This document shows, piece by piece, positions 26,505-34,936 of a stretch of DNA of 64,000 bases; position 1 is the stretch's first letter, and every line of letters starts with the position of its first letter. The notes beneath the pieces are model-generated. The model saw only the letters and a program-made list of their open reading frames with translations, did not search any database and was not told the origin of the DNA. Source of the DNA: Paenibacillus xylanexedens (GTDB taxonomy: Bacteria > Bacillota > Bacilli > Paenibacillales > Paenibacillaceae). The DNA is taken from positions 124,001 to 188,000 of the forward strand of contig NZ_VEIO01000008.1 in NCBI RefSeq assembly GCF_007680605.1. Direction: 5' to 3'. A program made the translations under genes and the position numbers.

Positions 26505-27848
26505 TTAGATGGCGTTCGACTCTTCCTGCGTTTTAGCTACTGTATAACGGTTTACAGGCACCTGAACACCTAGATTGCCACGCAGCGTATCATGTTCATA
26601 TTCCGTACGATAGATGCCGCGTTCCTGTAGAATCGGCACCACCAGCTCGACAAAGTCGGACAATCCGCTAGGGAGCTCCGAAGCAATGATGAATCCGTCT
26701 GCCGCTTCTGCCTCGAACCATGCCTGGATTTTGTCCGCTACCTGCTCCGGTGTCCCTAGGAATTGACTCCGTGGGGTTGCAGCCCGTAAAGCGACTTCGC
26801 GCAGCGTTAAGCCCTGTTCTTTGGCGTCTTTTTTGATTTTGTCCGTTCCGCTGCGGAAGCTGTTGCTACCTATGCCATCCAGTTCAGGGAACGGTTCATC
26901 CAGCGGATATTGGGAGAAATCATGATGCTCGAAGAAACGTCCCAAGTAGTCCAAGGCTTTATCAATGGTCACAAGGCTCGCGATCTCCTGATACTTCTGT
27001 TCCGCTTCCTCCGCCGTCCGTCCCACAATCGGGTTGATGCCTGGCAAAATGACAATATCTTGAGCTGAACGCCCGTAGGAGGCTGCCCGCGTTTTTACGT
27101 CCTTATAGAATGCTTGTGCATCTTCAATGTTATCGTGTCCAGTGAATACCGCATCAGCTTCTTGTGCCGCCAGCGTTTTGCCATCTTCCGAAGAACCAGC
27201 TTGGAAAATAACCGGCTGTCCCTGCCGTGAACGAGCTATGTTCAATGGCCCCTGTACAGAGAAGAACTCCCCTTCATGATTCAGCGTGTGCAGTTTGGAA
27301 GGATCGAAGAACACACCGCTCTCCTTGTCTCTTACAAATGCATCGTCTTCCCACGAATCCCACAATCCTTTGGTCACTTGTAAATATTCCTTAGCAATAC
27401 GGTAACGCTCCGGATGTGTTGGATGATTGCTTTTGCTGTAATTTTTCGCGGTACCTTCCAAGGGGGATGTCACCACGTTCCAGCCTGCACGGCCATCGCT
27501 GATCAGATCAAGCGAACCGAACTGTCTGGCGACTGTAAATGGATCACTATAAGATGTGGAGAGTGTACCCACAAGTCCGATACGTGATGTTACCGCAGCA
27601 AGAGCGGAAAGAATGCTGATCGGCTCAAAACGATTCAGGAAGTGAGGAATGGATTTCTCCGTAATATACAGGCCGTCCGCAATGAATACCAGATCAAACT
27701 TGCCCTCTTCTGCCTTCAGCGCCTGACGTTTGTAAAATCCAAAGTTGACACTGGCATCGGATAGAACCTCCGGATGTCTCCAGGTTGTGTTGCTTCCCCC
27801 AACACCATGAATGATCGCTCCAAATTTCAAACTTCGTTTTGCTGTCAT
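26505..27848 (-). CDS. LLM-class FMN-dependent monooxygenase (NtaA/SnaA/DszA family)
   Basis: Bacterial-luciferase-type TIM-barrel monooxygenase of 447 residues. Family signatures: FYKRQALKAEEGKFDLVFIADG (about 38-59), LSTSYSDPFTVARQFGSLDLISDGRAGWNVVTSP (about 112-145), HPERYRIAKEYLQVTKGLWDSWEDDAF, and QPVIFQAGSSEDGKTLAAQEADAVFT. ATG at 27848 has AAGGCGGA upstream; the frame is open 18 codons more without a ribosome binding site. Such enzymes use FMNH2 from a partner reductase, here SsuE-like, to cleave C-S or C-N bonds. It heads the cluster, and organosulphur desulphurisation is the best inference. Confidence 0.88.
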   Translation of the reverse strand: MTAKRSLKFGAIIHGVGGSNTTWRHPEVLSDASVNFGFYKRQALKAEEGKFDLVFIADGLYITEKSIPHFLNRFEPISILSALAAVTSRIGLVGTLSTSYSDPFTVARQFGSLDLISDGRAGWNVVTSPLEGTAKNYSKSNHPTHPERYRIAKEYLQVTKGLWDSWEDDAFVRDKESGVFFDPSKLHTLNHEGEFFSVQGPLNIARSRQGQPVIFQAGSSEDGKTLAAQEADAVFTGHDNIEDAQAFYKDVKTRAASYGRSAQDIVILPGINPIVGRTAEEAEQKYQEIASLVTIDKALDYLGRFFEHHDFSQYPLDEPFPELDGIGSNSFRSGTDKIKKDAKEQGLTLREVALRAATPRSQFLGTPEQVADKIQAWFEAEAADGFIIASELPSGLSDFVELVVPILQERGIYRTEYEHDTLRGNLGVQVPVNRYTVAKTQEESNAI

Positions 27849-27939
27849 GTACACTCCGCCTTCCCTGAAATAAGGTAATTTGATGGTACCAAAATGTGGC
27901 ATATCTAAATCAACAATTGAGCATTAAAATCAAAATTGA

Positions 27940-27952
27940 TTATTCCTATGAG
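27940..27952. promoter_or_regulatory. Candidate sulphur-control box upstream of the monooxygenase gene
   Basis: TTCCTATGAG at 27943-27952 (CTCATAGGAA in the gene's direction), 95 bp upstream of the ATG. It is identical to the box at 26289-26298. Confidence 0.45.
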
Positions 27953-28701
27953 TTTGGTTTGTTTTAATTTCACACAGCTTATCACTGCCCCGGCGAACCG
28001 GTCAACCGTGCTTCTAATAGATTTTTTCTATATAGCGCCCATGTAAAAATAACTGCTGTGCTCCTGCTACATTAGCCTTGTCAGACTTCATCCGTTCCGT
28101 TCAGACAGCATTGCTTCATCCTGCCGCACCAGAAGTTTTGCAGAAATAGCAACCCTTTTTACTCCATAACACTACTTTTTGGGATGATGACATCGACATA
28201 CCTCCGATTTCCATAATAGAGTTCCAGATCATCAGACAGACCGGATCAACCTATACCTTTAATCCCTATCTGTTAAATAAGAATTATGGCTATAAATGTA
28301 CTCCCGTCTCTTTACATCGTCAATGGTTATGCTAATAGAACAATCCTATAACAAAATAGAAAAAATAAATTTAAATTTTGAGTTATTAATTCAGTATCCA
28401 TTTCAATTCGCAAAATCTGATATTTTTTATTCGTTAATTTCATGTATAGTTCATTGATCGTTAGAGAACCCTCCAAATTGGTAGGGATAGGATGAATAAG
28501 ATTAAGAAAGCAATCAAAAGGGCTCTTTTCAGTTCTCTTGACTTGTCTTGAATAGTCATCAGCTTAATTATGTAGCCCTTGTACGGGAAACCTCATGCGG
28601 AATAAACAGATTTGGGTGAACGTTCAGCCTAAAAGTTGCGTAGGTGCTGCGTTGTTCATTCCGCATGTTTACATGTTGCTTCAAACCACGAGCGGTGCTC
28701 A
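27953..28701. other. Gene-poor stretch with one inverted repeat
   Basis: No substantial gene is supported here. The region is AT-rich around 28300-28440. CATGCGGAAT (28594-28603) and ATTCCGCATG (28658-28667) form a perfect 10-bp inverted repeat with a 54-nt gap, just past the end of the glycosyltransferase gene at 28702; this may act as a terminator-like or processing structure. A 19-codon open frame with a weak ribosome binding site lies at 28492-28551 (see findings). Confidence 0.5.
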
Positions 28702-30345
28702 TCACAAATCCTGGTTCAGCAACTGGGGCGGAGCAATAATCGGCCATCCTTCCGGGATCAAATGAAGTTGTTCGGTTGATATTTGATGCACATGTCTGGA
28801 GCTTATTCCCCAACGTTCCGCTGCATAGGTGGAAACAAACCTCCTGCGTTTGCCTTCGGTGACCAGATACCAACTTTCTGGTGCGTCAACAGTAGCTACA
28901 ATGCTTTCGTGTATAGCTACCACGCCGGAATCGGAAGGAGTCGCAGCAAGAGGCTGGTCAGGTTCAAGCGATCCATTCCAAATGTCTCCGGCGGACACCA
29001 GCGGTTCACCCGCAGGTATGCCCAGCAGATCAGGTTTGGCTACCAGCACCGGCGAGATGCCGCGCGGAACAGGAGTGTTCAGCTTTCGGCGCTGACCGCC
29101 TCTTAGTACATAGACATCACCCTTTAAATCAACAAGAAATGCACCTTCGGGATAGAAATCACTGCTTCGTCTGAAAGATGATGTTGCAGGACTGTTTTCA
29201 GAAGAGGAACCTGCCCTCTGGCGTAAATCACCTTTTGCCGCTAACGAAGATACGTTCGCTTGAGATCGAGTTTGAGGGTCTGAGTACGGAGTCTGTGCCA
29301 GTCTGGAGGTTTCCGCGATGAGCGCTTGGGGATCTCCCCATTTTTGACTGTAAAATTGTTCATTTCCCTTGTTCACTGAGTTAAAGTCCTGCTCTCCGAG
29401 CGCTTTCATGCTGACACTTCCAAAATGATGGATAAAGGCATCACCTGCTACAGCAAGCTGGTATCCCAACATCCGCACCCGTACAATCCAGTCGTCATCC
29501 TCAAAGTTACCTACGGCGTAACCCTCATCGAGATAACCTGCCCGCTCAAACAGATCTCTGGAAAACAGCCAGCAGAATCCAACGAGCCGATCCGTCAATC
29601 GATGTTTCTCTGGGTCGGGACGATTCTGGTTGGCAGCGAAAGACCACATGTCCTCTACTTCACGATAAGGTACTTCAATCTGCTGATCTCCGCCAATGTA
29701 GTTCGTTACAGGACCCACGACACCGATCTGTGGATCGCTGTTAAGACACGTCATCATATTTTCCAGCCAGCCCGGTGTAACCAGGGTATCATTGTTCAGC
29801 ACAACGATATGCCGTCCCTTTGCCATCATCAGACCCTGATTAACGCCTCCGGCAAATCCCCGATTTTTATCCAATGCAGCCACCCTCACCATACCGCCTT
29901 TGCGAAGCAGTGCGTCGGCCGTACCATCTTGAGAAGCATTGTCTACAACGATGATTTCGTAAGGAGCCGGGGTATATTTCTCAATGCTTGACACACATTG
30001 CAGTACATAATCCCGCTGATTGTAGGTGGGAATGATGATGCTGACCCCTTCAAACACAATTCCGAATGAATTTTGCCCCTGAAGAACGCCATCTTGGTAG
30101 CCTCGGTTATATCCTTGCTTGTATAACTTGGTGTTTCGAAGAATACGATGACTTCTTTTGCCTTTCCGTGAGGCGTTACGCCGATTACGGACACCGGCTG
30201 CATGAAGAAAAACCTTAGCAGGTGTACTCATACGATGAGGATGGCTACCCGATAATTGTGTACCTACTCTAAACTGACCGCTCTGCTGTAAGCTGCTCTG
30301 AGTATTTTTTCGTGCACGTTGCGACTGTATTTCCGCTTTCTTCAT
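28702..30345 (-). CDS. GT2 glycosyltransferase with basic YxxG-tag N-terminus and C-terminal repeat module
   Basis: A 547-residue protein in three parts. Residues 1-95 are Arg/Lys/Ser-rich and end in a tag YKQGYNRGYQDGVLQG. Residues about 100-340 are a GT-A family 2 domain: VSIIIPTYNQRDYVLQCV, EIIVVDNASQDGTADAL, ALDKNRGFAGGVNQG, the metal-binding region VVLNNDTLVTPGWLE, and the acceptor-side EDDDWIVRVRM. Residues about 415-545 have two related modules (AFLVDLKGDVYVLRGGQRRKLN and SWYLVTEGKRRRFVSTYAAERWG), probably short beta hairpins that bind a ligand or partner. TGGAGG precedes the ATG. It is the last gene of the glycosyltransferase operon. There is no membrane segment, so it acts in the cytosol. 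Confidence 0.88.
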   Translation of the reverse strand: MKKAEIQSQRARKNTQSSLQQSGQFRVGTQLSGSHPHRMSTPAKVFLHAAGVRNRRNASRKGKRSHRILRNTKLYKQGYNRGYQDGVLQGQNSFGIVFEGVSIIIPTYNQRDYVLQCVSSIEKYTPAPYEIIVVDNASQDGTADALLRKGGMVRVAALDKNRGFAGGVNQGLMMAKGRHIVVLNNDTLVTPGWLENMMTCLNSDPQIGVVGPVTNYIGGDQQIEVPYREVEDMWSFAANQNRPDPEKHRLTDRLVGFCWLFSRDLFERAGYLDEGYAVGNFEDDDWIVRVRMLGYQLAVAGDAFIHHFGSVSMKALGEQDFNSVNKGNEQFYSQKWGDPQALIAETSRLAQTPYSDPQTRSQANVSSLAAKGDLRQRAGSSSENSPATSSFRRSSDFYPEGAFLVDLKGDVYVLRGGQRRKLNTPVPRGISPVLVAKPDLLGIPAGEPLVSAGDIWNGSLEPDQPLAATPSDSGVVAIHESIVATVDAPESWYLVTEGKRRRFVSTYAAERWGISSRHVHQISTEQLHLIPEGWPIIAPPQLLNQDL

Positions 30346-30409
30346 GTTGCTTCCTCCATTCCACTCGTGCCAGAGGCAGGGTCCCGGTGATCCTGCCCCA
30401 GACGACTCA

Positions 30410-31879
30410 CTAGAGTTGAAGCTCCCCTGTCACTAATTTGTCAGCCAAATGTCCGAAATCAAAGGCAACGCTGCCCAGTTCGCCCGCAATACGTCTGCAT
30501 AACACAACTGCTGGAATGCCCGCTGCGACCAGAGCGATATCAAAGGTGTGCTCGGCTGTTAGCTGCATTACTCTCGGAATATCGGCCATGCCTGCTACAG
30601 CAGGGATGATGCCTGTAACCTGCACCCCATGCAGTTGTAACAAGGCTCCCAGTTCTGCCGCCCGGCTGCCGATAAGCAGCACACGCCGTCCTTGCAACAT
30701 CGGTAGCAACAATCGGGATTGATGCAGACTGTAGTTGATCGTGGAACTGGTCAATTTCAGATCAGACCAGTCGATCCCGAAATGGCGCAACACCGGGAAT
30801 AATAGTCCTTGAAACGTCGGAGCACGTGAGATGGGCACACCCACCCAGTCTGCACCCCGAATCGCTTCCGCGAGCGTCGCGCGGATGTCGGGCGTGGAGC
30901 ACGGCACCCCTGCATAAGGCAGGAACGGTGCCAGCTCTTGCACTTCCGTAGCTGGCAGCACGGTATCTGCTGCCAGCGTAAGCAGTTCGCCATCCCCGAG
31001 GCGAACGACAGACAGGGGGCGCTGCGCATCCAGCGCCGCCATCATGTGACCAGCCATCTCATGAGGGCTGGTCAGCCGGGTCAGGCTGGGCGCATACTGG
31101 CGGAATCCCGCCGCGATCAAATCTGCCGCCGCGACAGCGGGCAGAATATGATCCGGCGGGATGTGCTGCGCCACCAGCGCCTCGCCCCCGGCGAATACGC
31201 CGTCGCGGTAACCCGCGGCGTAACCGCCGGGCCCTGCCGCCTGCACGGCATGCTCCGCAGCCGGCGGCGGCACGCCGTTTGCGCTGCTCGCACTCGCGGC
31301 AGCGCCTTCCCGCCCCGCGGGCACGACGACACCCTGCGGGTGTGTCGTCTGGCGCGGGGCGGGGCCAGCACCGCTGGCAGGCATCGCCTGTGGCGAGCTT
31401 GCGTGCGGTGCTGGCTTGGGCGCACGGCGCATCGCCGTGCGCTGCTTGGCGCGGGCCGCGGCGCGCCGGCCCAGCGCAGAAGCGCGCCTGCGCGGGGCGG
31501 AGCCTTGGCGCAGGCGGCTCTTTGCAGGGCCGGCGAGCGTTGCCCCGCCTGCCCTGCTCGCTCTCTCACCTGCGGCTCTGCTACTTCTTCGCGCTTTGTC
31601 CGCATTCCCCTCACCCCGGGCCCTCGGAGCTTTGCCCGCCCTAATCCCGCCTCCAGGCCGACTTGCTTTGCCCACATTGACCATATTTCCAACCCCTGCT
31701 CTGCCAGCAACGATCACACTACCAGCCATACTGTCCTTTCCCACTCTTCCAGCCGTACTTGCCTTGCCCCTACTCAACACAACTCCAGTACGGCCTGCCT
31801 TACTTATCCTGATCACACCACCCGCTCTACTTCTGCCCTCGCTACTCCCTGCTCTTACGGTACCTTTCACATGCCCCAC
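30410..31879 (-). CDS. GT-D-type glycosyltransferase with long low-complexity basic N-terminus
   Basis: A 489-residue protein. Residues 1-210 are low-complexity and rich in Ala, Gly, Arg and Lys; the DNA here (about 31150-31620) is markedly GC-richer than its surroundings. A tag GGYAAGYRDGVFAGG follows (about 218-232). The C-terminal 240 residues resemble the GT-D (DUF1792-like) fold: SVVRLGDGELLTLA, VGVPISRAPTFQGLLFPVLRHFG, SSTINYSLHQSRLLLPMLQGRRVLLIGSRAAELGALL, and VALVAAG-like strands. The start is uncertain: GTG at 31879 or 31870, or ATG near 31726. A long antisense open frame over the GC-rich part is taken as an artefact. It belongs to the glycosyltransferase operon. Confidence 0.78.
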   Translation of the reverse strand: MGHVKGTVRAGSSEGRSRAGGVIRISKAGRTGVVLSRGKASTAGRVGKDSMAGSVIVAGRAGVGNMVNVGKASRPGGGIRAGKAPRARGEGNADKARRSSRAAGERASRAGGATLAGPAKSRLRQGSAPRRRASALGRRAAARAKQRTAMRRAPKPAPHASSPQAMPASGAGPAPRQTTHPQGVVVPAGREGAAASASSANGVPPPAAEHAVQAAGPGGYAAGYRDGVFAGGEALVAQHIPPDHILPAVAAADLIAAGFRQYAPSLTRLTSPHEMAGHMMAALDAQRPLSVVRLGDGELLTLAADTVLPATEVQELAPFLPYAGVPCSTPDIRATLAEAIRGADWVGVPISRAPTFQGLLFPVLRHFGIDWSDLKLTSSTINYSLHQSRLLLPMLQGRRVLLIGSRAAELGALLQLHGVQVTGIIPAVAGMADIPRVMQLTAEHTFDIALVAAGIPAVVLCRRIAGELGSVAFDFGHLADKLVTGELQL

Positions 31880-32175
31880 TTCCCTGCATTATTCACTTGC
31901 AACGCTCTGCCTCCACTCTTCACACCACTCGCATGACCCGGACCTCTTCTAGTCTCTACTCTCACCGTATCTTGCGCATCCGGCATAAATTCCCTGCGCT
32001 CTTTCCTTTCACCGTTATGCTCTTGCACCCTCAATAATTGACACGCTTCTTCTGCCTGTGCAAAACGCCGGAGCCTTGAAGAAAGCTCCGGCGCAAGTTT
32101 GGCTTCAATCATGGGTATGAAGCATTTACTTCGTCTTCTGTTTCCAACATTTGCTCTGATCATCGGTTCAGGCAC
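31867..32175 (-). CDS. Doubtful small open frame between two operon genes
   Basis: A 102-codon frame starting with GTG at 32175 (GAGG about 9 nt upstream), 30 bp after the nucleotidyltransferase stop, and overlapping the start of the GT-D gene. The product is basic and helical, with KLAPELSSRLRRFAQAEEACQLLR. No family is recognised. It could be a real small gene, or part of an N-terminal region of the GT-D protein in another frame. Without it, 31880-32205 has no gene. Confidence 0.3.
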   Translation of the reverse strand: MPEPMIRANVGNRRRSKCFIPMIEAKLAPELSSRLRRFAQAEEACQLLRVQEHNGERKERREFMPDAQDTVRVETRRGPGHASGVKSGGRALQVNNAGKWGM

Positions 32176-32205
32176 CGCACTGCGCCTCTATCTTGTTATT
32201 TCCGG

Positions 32206-32937
32206 TTAAGGCAGCTGCCCTTTCATACGTACAGCGGCCTCCTGGAGCGATTCGAATGTTCCTGCATCGCTCCAATATTTTTGCAAAATGTCATACTCCA
32301 ATCCGCCGCCGGATGCATAATGGTTGTTGACGTCGGTGATCTCCAGCTCTCCGCGTGCAGACGGTACAATGTTATGAATCAGGCTAAACACATGATCATC
32401 ATACATGTATATGCCCGTTACGCAGTAAGAGGTCTTCGGCTGGCTTGGCTTTTCTTCGATGTACGCAATACGTTCCGGATGGTGCTCATCAAAGACAGGC
32501 ACCCCGTAGCGACGTGCATCGTCCACCCCTTTAAGCAGTACACGCGCCGTGCCCGCAGGTTGCTGCACATATCGTTCTACATACGGTTTCAAATCATCGC
32601 TGAACAGATTATCACCAAGCAGCACCACAAATTTTTCACCCGGAAGAATAAACGATGATGCCAGATCAAGCGCTTCGGCGATACCGCCGGCCTTTTCCTG
32701 AATACGATACGTCAGCCTGACCCCATGATCCGCTCCGCCACCAAGATACTCCGTATACAAACCAGCGGAATGTTTGTTGATAACAATCAGAATATCCTCA
32801 ATCCCTGCCTGACGAAGCCTGTCGATACCATACATTATCATCGGATGTTTGCCGACGGGAAGCAGATGTTTATTAATAAGCCGGGTCAGAGGGTACAGCC
32901 TGGTTCCTGTGCCACCAGCAAGAATTACACCTTTCAT
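32206..32937 (-). CDS. Sugar-1-phosphate nucleotidyltransferase, short RfbA/SpsI type
   Basis: A 243-residue enzyme forming an NDP-sugar from a sugar 1-phosphate, probably dTDP-glucose from glucose 1-phosphate. Signatures: VILAGGTGTRLYPLT (residues 4-18, nucleotide binding), NKHLLPVGKHPMIMYGI, VVLLGDNLF (metal Asp), EEKPSQPKTSYCVTGIYMYD, and the C-terminal WSDAGTFESLQEA. Its length matches B. subtilis SpsI, which acts in spore-coat polysaccharide synthesis. It overlaps the upstream glycosyltransferase gene by 4 nt (ATGA). It would supply an activated sugar to the neighbouring transferases. Confidence 0.9.
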   Translation of the reverse strand: MKGVILAGGTGTRLYPLTRLINKHLLPVGKHPMIMYGIDRLRQAGIEDILIVINKHSAGLYTEYLGGGADHGVRLTYRIQEKAGGIAEALDLASSFILPGEKFVVLLGDNLFSDDLKPYVERYVQQPAGTARVLLKGVDDARRYGVPVFDEHHPERIAYIEEKPSQPKTSYCVTGIYMYDDHVFSLIHNIVPSARGELEITDVNNHYASGGGLEYDILQKYWSDAGTFESLQEAAVRMKGQLP

Positions 32938-33707
32938 TCCTTGTTCCCTCCTTCATCGGATATGTCCATAAATTCACGCGGATCGACTTGCCACTTATTT
33001 ATGAAAATGGAACGGTTACGCTCCAGCAACTGTTTCCATTCCGTATGATCTGTCTTTTGAAAACTCGCACTACCTTGATGATGTACGAGGACATCACCGC
33101 ATACTAACAAACGGAAGCCCAGAAGCCTTGCCCGATAACAATAGTCGTCATCTTCATAGTGTCCAGGGGAATATGCTTCGTCAAACCACCCTACGGCCTC
33201 CACTACACTTCGTTTCATCAGCATACACAGCCCTACGATTCGGCGTACTTCCTTCCAACTGGACACATCCGAAACATTATTGACAGCGGCCAGCTCCTGA
33301 AAATGTGGCACATCCCGAAACGTCATATGCACCTGCTGAATACCACTGGCATAATTCGTGACTGGCCCGATGATGCCAATGTGCTCTTCACTGTACAGTG
33401 CTGTGCGCATATTTTCCAGCCAGCGTGATGTAACGGTAACATCGTTGTTCAGCAAGAGTAGCTCATCTCCGCAGGCAACCCGAAGTCCAGCATTACAAGC
33501 GGTAGGGAATCCCCGATTTTCGGGTAAACGAACGAACCGGATGCGCTCCCTGGCACAATACTCGGCAGTACCATCCGTCGAACCATTATCTACAACGATG
33601 ATCTCGTACGATGTCGCTTCTCCTGTGTATGTTCGGATGGCCTCGACACAAGGCCTCAGTAATGAGAGGCCGTTATACGTGGGTATAATGATGCTTGTCA
33701 GCGTCAT
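32934..33707 (-). CDS. GT2 glycosyltransferase (rhamnosyltransferase-like)
   Basis: A 257-residue GT-A enzyme, close to the C-terminal partner at 28702 in its catalytic domain. Motifs: TSIIIPTYNGLSLLRPCVEAI (3-23), EIIVVDNGSTDGTAEYC, LPENRGFPTACNAGL, LLLNNDVTVTSRWLENM, and HYEDDDYCYRARLLGF. It has no tag, no tail and no membrane segment. It overlaps both neighbours by 4 nt, so it is co-translated with the nucleotidyltransferase and the next glycosyltransferase. The sugar is unknown. Confidence 0.9.
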   Translation of the reverse strand: MTLTSIIIPTYNGLSLLRPCVEAIRTYTGEATSYEIIVVDNGSTDGTAEYCARERIRFVRLPENRGFPTACNAGLRVACGDELLLLNNDVTVTSRWLENMRTALYSEEHIGIIGPVTNYASGIQQVHMTFRDVPHFQELAAVNNVSDVSSWKEVRRIVGLCMLMKRSVVEAVGWFDEAYSPGHYEDDDYCYRARLLGFRLLVCGDVLVHHQGSASFQKTDHTEWKQLLERNRSIFINKWQVDPREFMDISDEGGNKE

Positions 33708-34825
33708 CTCACATTCCTCCTGTACGCTACCTCTGCACGGGAAGGAAGGTTGGTCCGAAGGGCATATTCACTCATTCCTATCCACGCCGCAAGTGCTTCC
33801 AGATGATCCCCAAGAATCAATCTGGCAACATCATTACCGCTACCCGTGTTCCCGGCACGCAGTCGGTTTGAGCGGATGACATCCACTTGGCATGGAGCGG
33901 ATACCTTGAGTCCCTGCTGGATTGCAAGCATCTGCGCCTTCGGCGGAACGGCTAGCGAAGCAGGTTTTACAGCCTGAATCATTCGTCTCGACAGGGCATG
34001 GGGAACAGCGGTCATCGAATTCGAACCAAGGTCCCGCCGACCTAATGTATGGTTCAAATAAGCTTTGATTCGGCTGACTTCGTCCTGCTTGGAAAAAGGA
34101 GGAAGCAAAGAAGTCAGATCATTTAAGGCTACATCCTGCCCCCGGTCAATCGCGAACAGGAACGGTGCCAGATGTTCCGCAGGTATAACCATATCTCCAT
34201 CCACAAACAAAACGGTCTCCGCCTCTGTCATCTTGGCTCCAAGCGCCCGCCCCACATCATGCCCTGCTCGTTCCGGTTCATACACAAGTGTAATGCCGGG
34301 ATGTTGAAGCACGTGCCCCAGACTGTTATCCGTCGTGCCGTTTAGTACAACTACAATATCACGGAGGGGTAGACGCCCTAGTTGTACCAAGACTTGATCA
34401 AGTGTGCGTTCCTCATTACAGGCACAGACTACGGCAGCAGCAACATGTCGGAGGGGTAGCGGTACAATATCTGGTACATGGCCTGAGGACTTCACATAGC
34501 CTTGAATAAACGCCCTGCCTGCCTGCAATGTATCTTCGCAACTGATCTGTTCCGGCAGATTCGCCGCGTGTACTTGCCACGCATCAGAAGCGTGTTTATT
34601 CAGGTTGTCGGTATCTCCCCTGAATTGTTTGCCTGCAAGCTGGCCTGCTCGCCAAAATGGACGCAGATCCGGCATCACCTTCCGGACATTCCGCCGGGGA
34701 TGCCGGGTACGTGGCACGCGCTTCCCCTCAGCCTGCTTTCTGCTCCGGGGTCCAGTCGCCGCCATTCGCTTGGCTCCCGTCAGTTTATATGCCCTTACTC
34801 CTGATCTTGTTTTCGTCGCTATCAC
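33704..34825 (-). CDS. GT2-type glycosyltransferase with basic N-terminus
   Basis: A protein of up to 373 residues. The first 55 residues are strongly basic (SRKQAEGKR, RHPRRNVRK). A GT-A-like domain follows from about residue 125: AAAVVCACNEERTLDQVLVQL, IVVVLNGTTDNS, VYEPERAGHDVGRALG, VLFVDGDMVIPAEHLAPFL. The latter half (RDLGSNSMTAVPHALSRRMI) is closely related to the next gene at 34937, so the two are paralogues. The start is uncertain: GTG at 34825 lies too close to GGAGG, while ATG at 34765 has GGGAG 10 nt upstream. It overlaps the following gene by 4 nt. Confidence 0.82.
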   Translation of the reverse strand: MIATKTRSGVRAYKLTGAKRMAATGPRSRKQAEGKRVPRTRHPRRNVRKVMPDLRPFWRAGQLAGKQFRGDTDNLNKHASDAWQVHAANLPEQISCEDTLQAGRAFIQGYVKSSGHVPDIVPLPLRHVAAAVVCACNEERTLDQVLVQLGRLPLRDIVVVLNGTTDNSLGHVLQHPGITLVYEPERAGHDVGRALGAKMTEAETVLFVDGDMVIPAEHLAPFLFAIDRGQDVALNDLTSLLPPFSKQDEVSRIKAYLNHTLGRRDLGSNSMTAVPHALSRRMIQAVKPASLAVPPKAQMLAIQQGLKVSAPCQVDVIRSNRLRAGNTGSGNDVARLILGDHLEALAAWIGMSEYALRTNLPSRAEVAYRRNVR

Positions 34826-34936
34826 CTCCGCATGTTGCCGTCTCTATCACATCATCATTTATTTCTTCACGGCTAGGCTAATGAGTTCAGCTTACTTACC
34901 GATCTTAAGTTTTACCGTTCTGACGGTTACAACTTC

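Noticed and set aside
28568..28873. Minus-strand frame overlapping the end of the GT2 gene
   Set aside because: Its first part is inside the well-supported glycosyltransferase in another frame; the remainder has no independent start signal.
30938..31936. Long plus-strand frame (332 codons) opposite the GT-D gene
   Set aside because: It is a by-product of the GC-rich low-complexity DNA. The opposite strand encodes a recognisable GT-D domain, and the plus-strand product resembles nothing.
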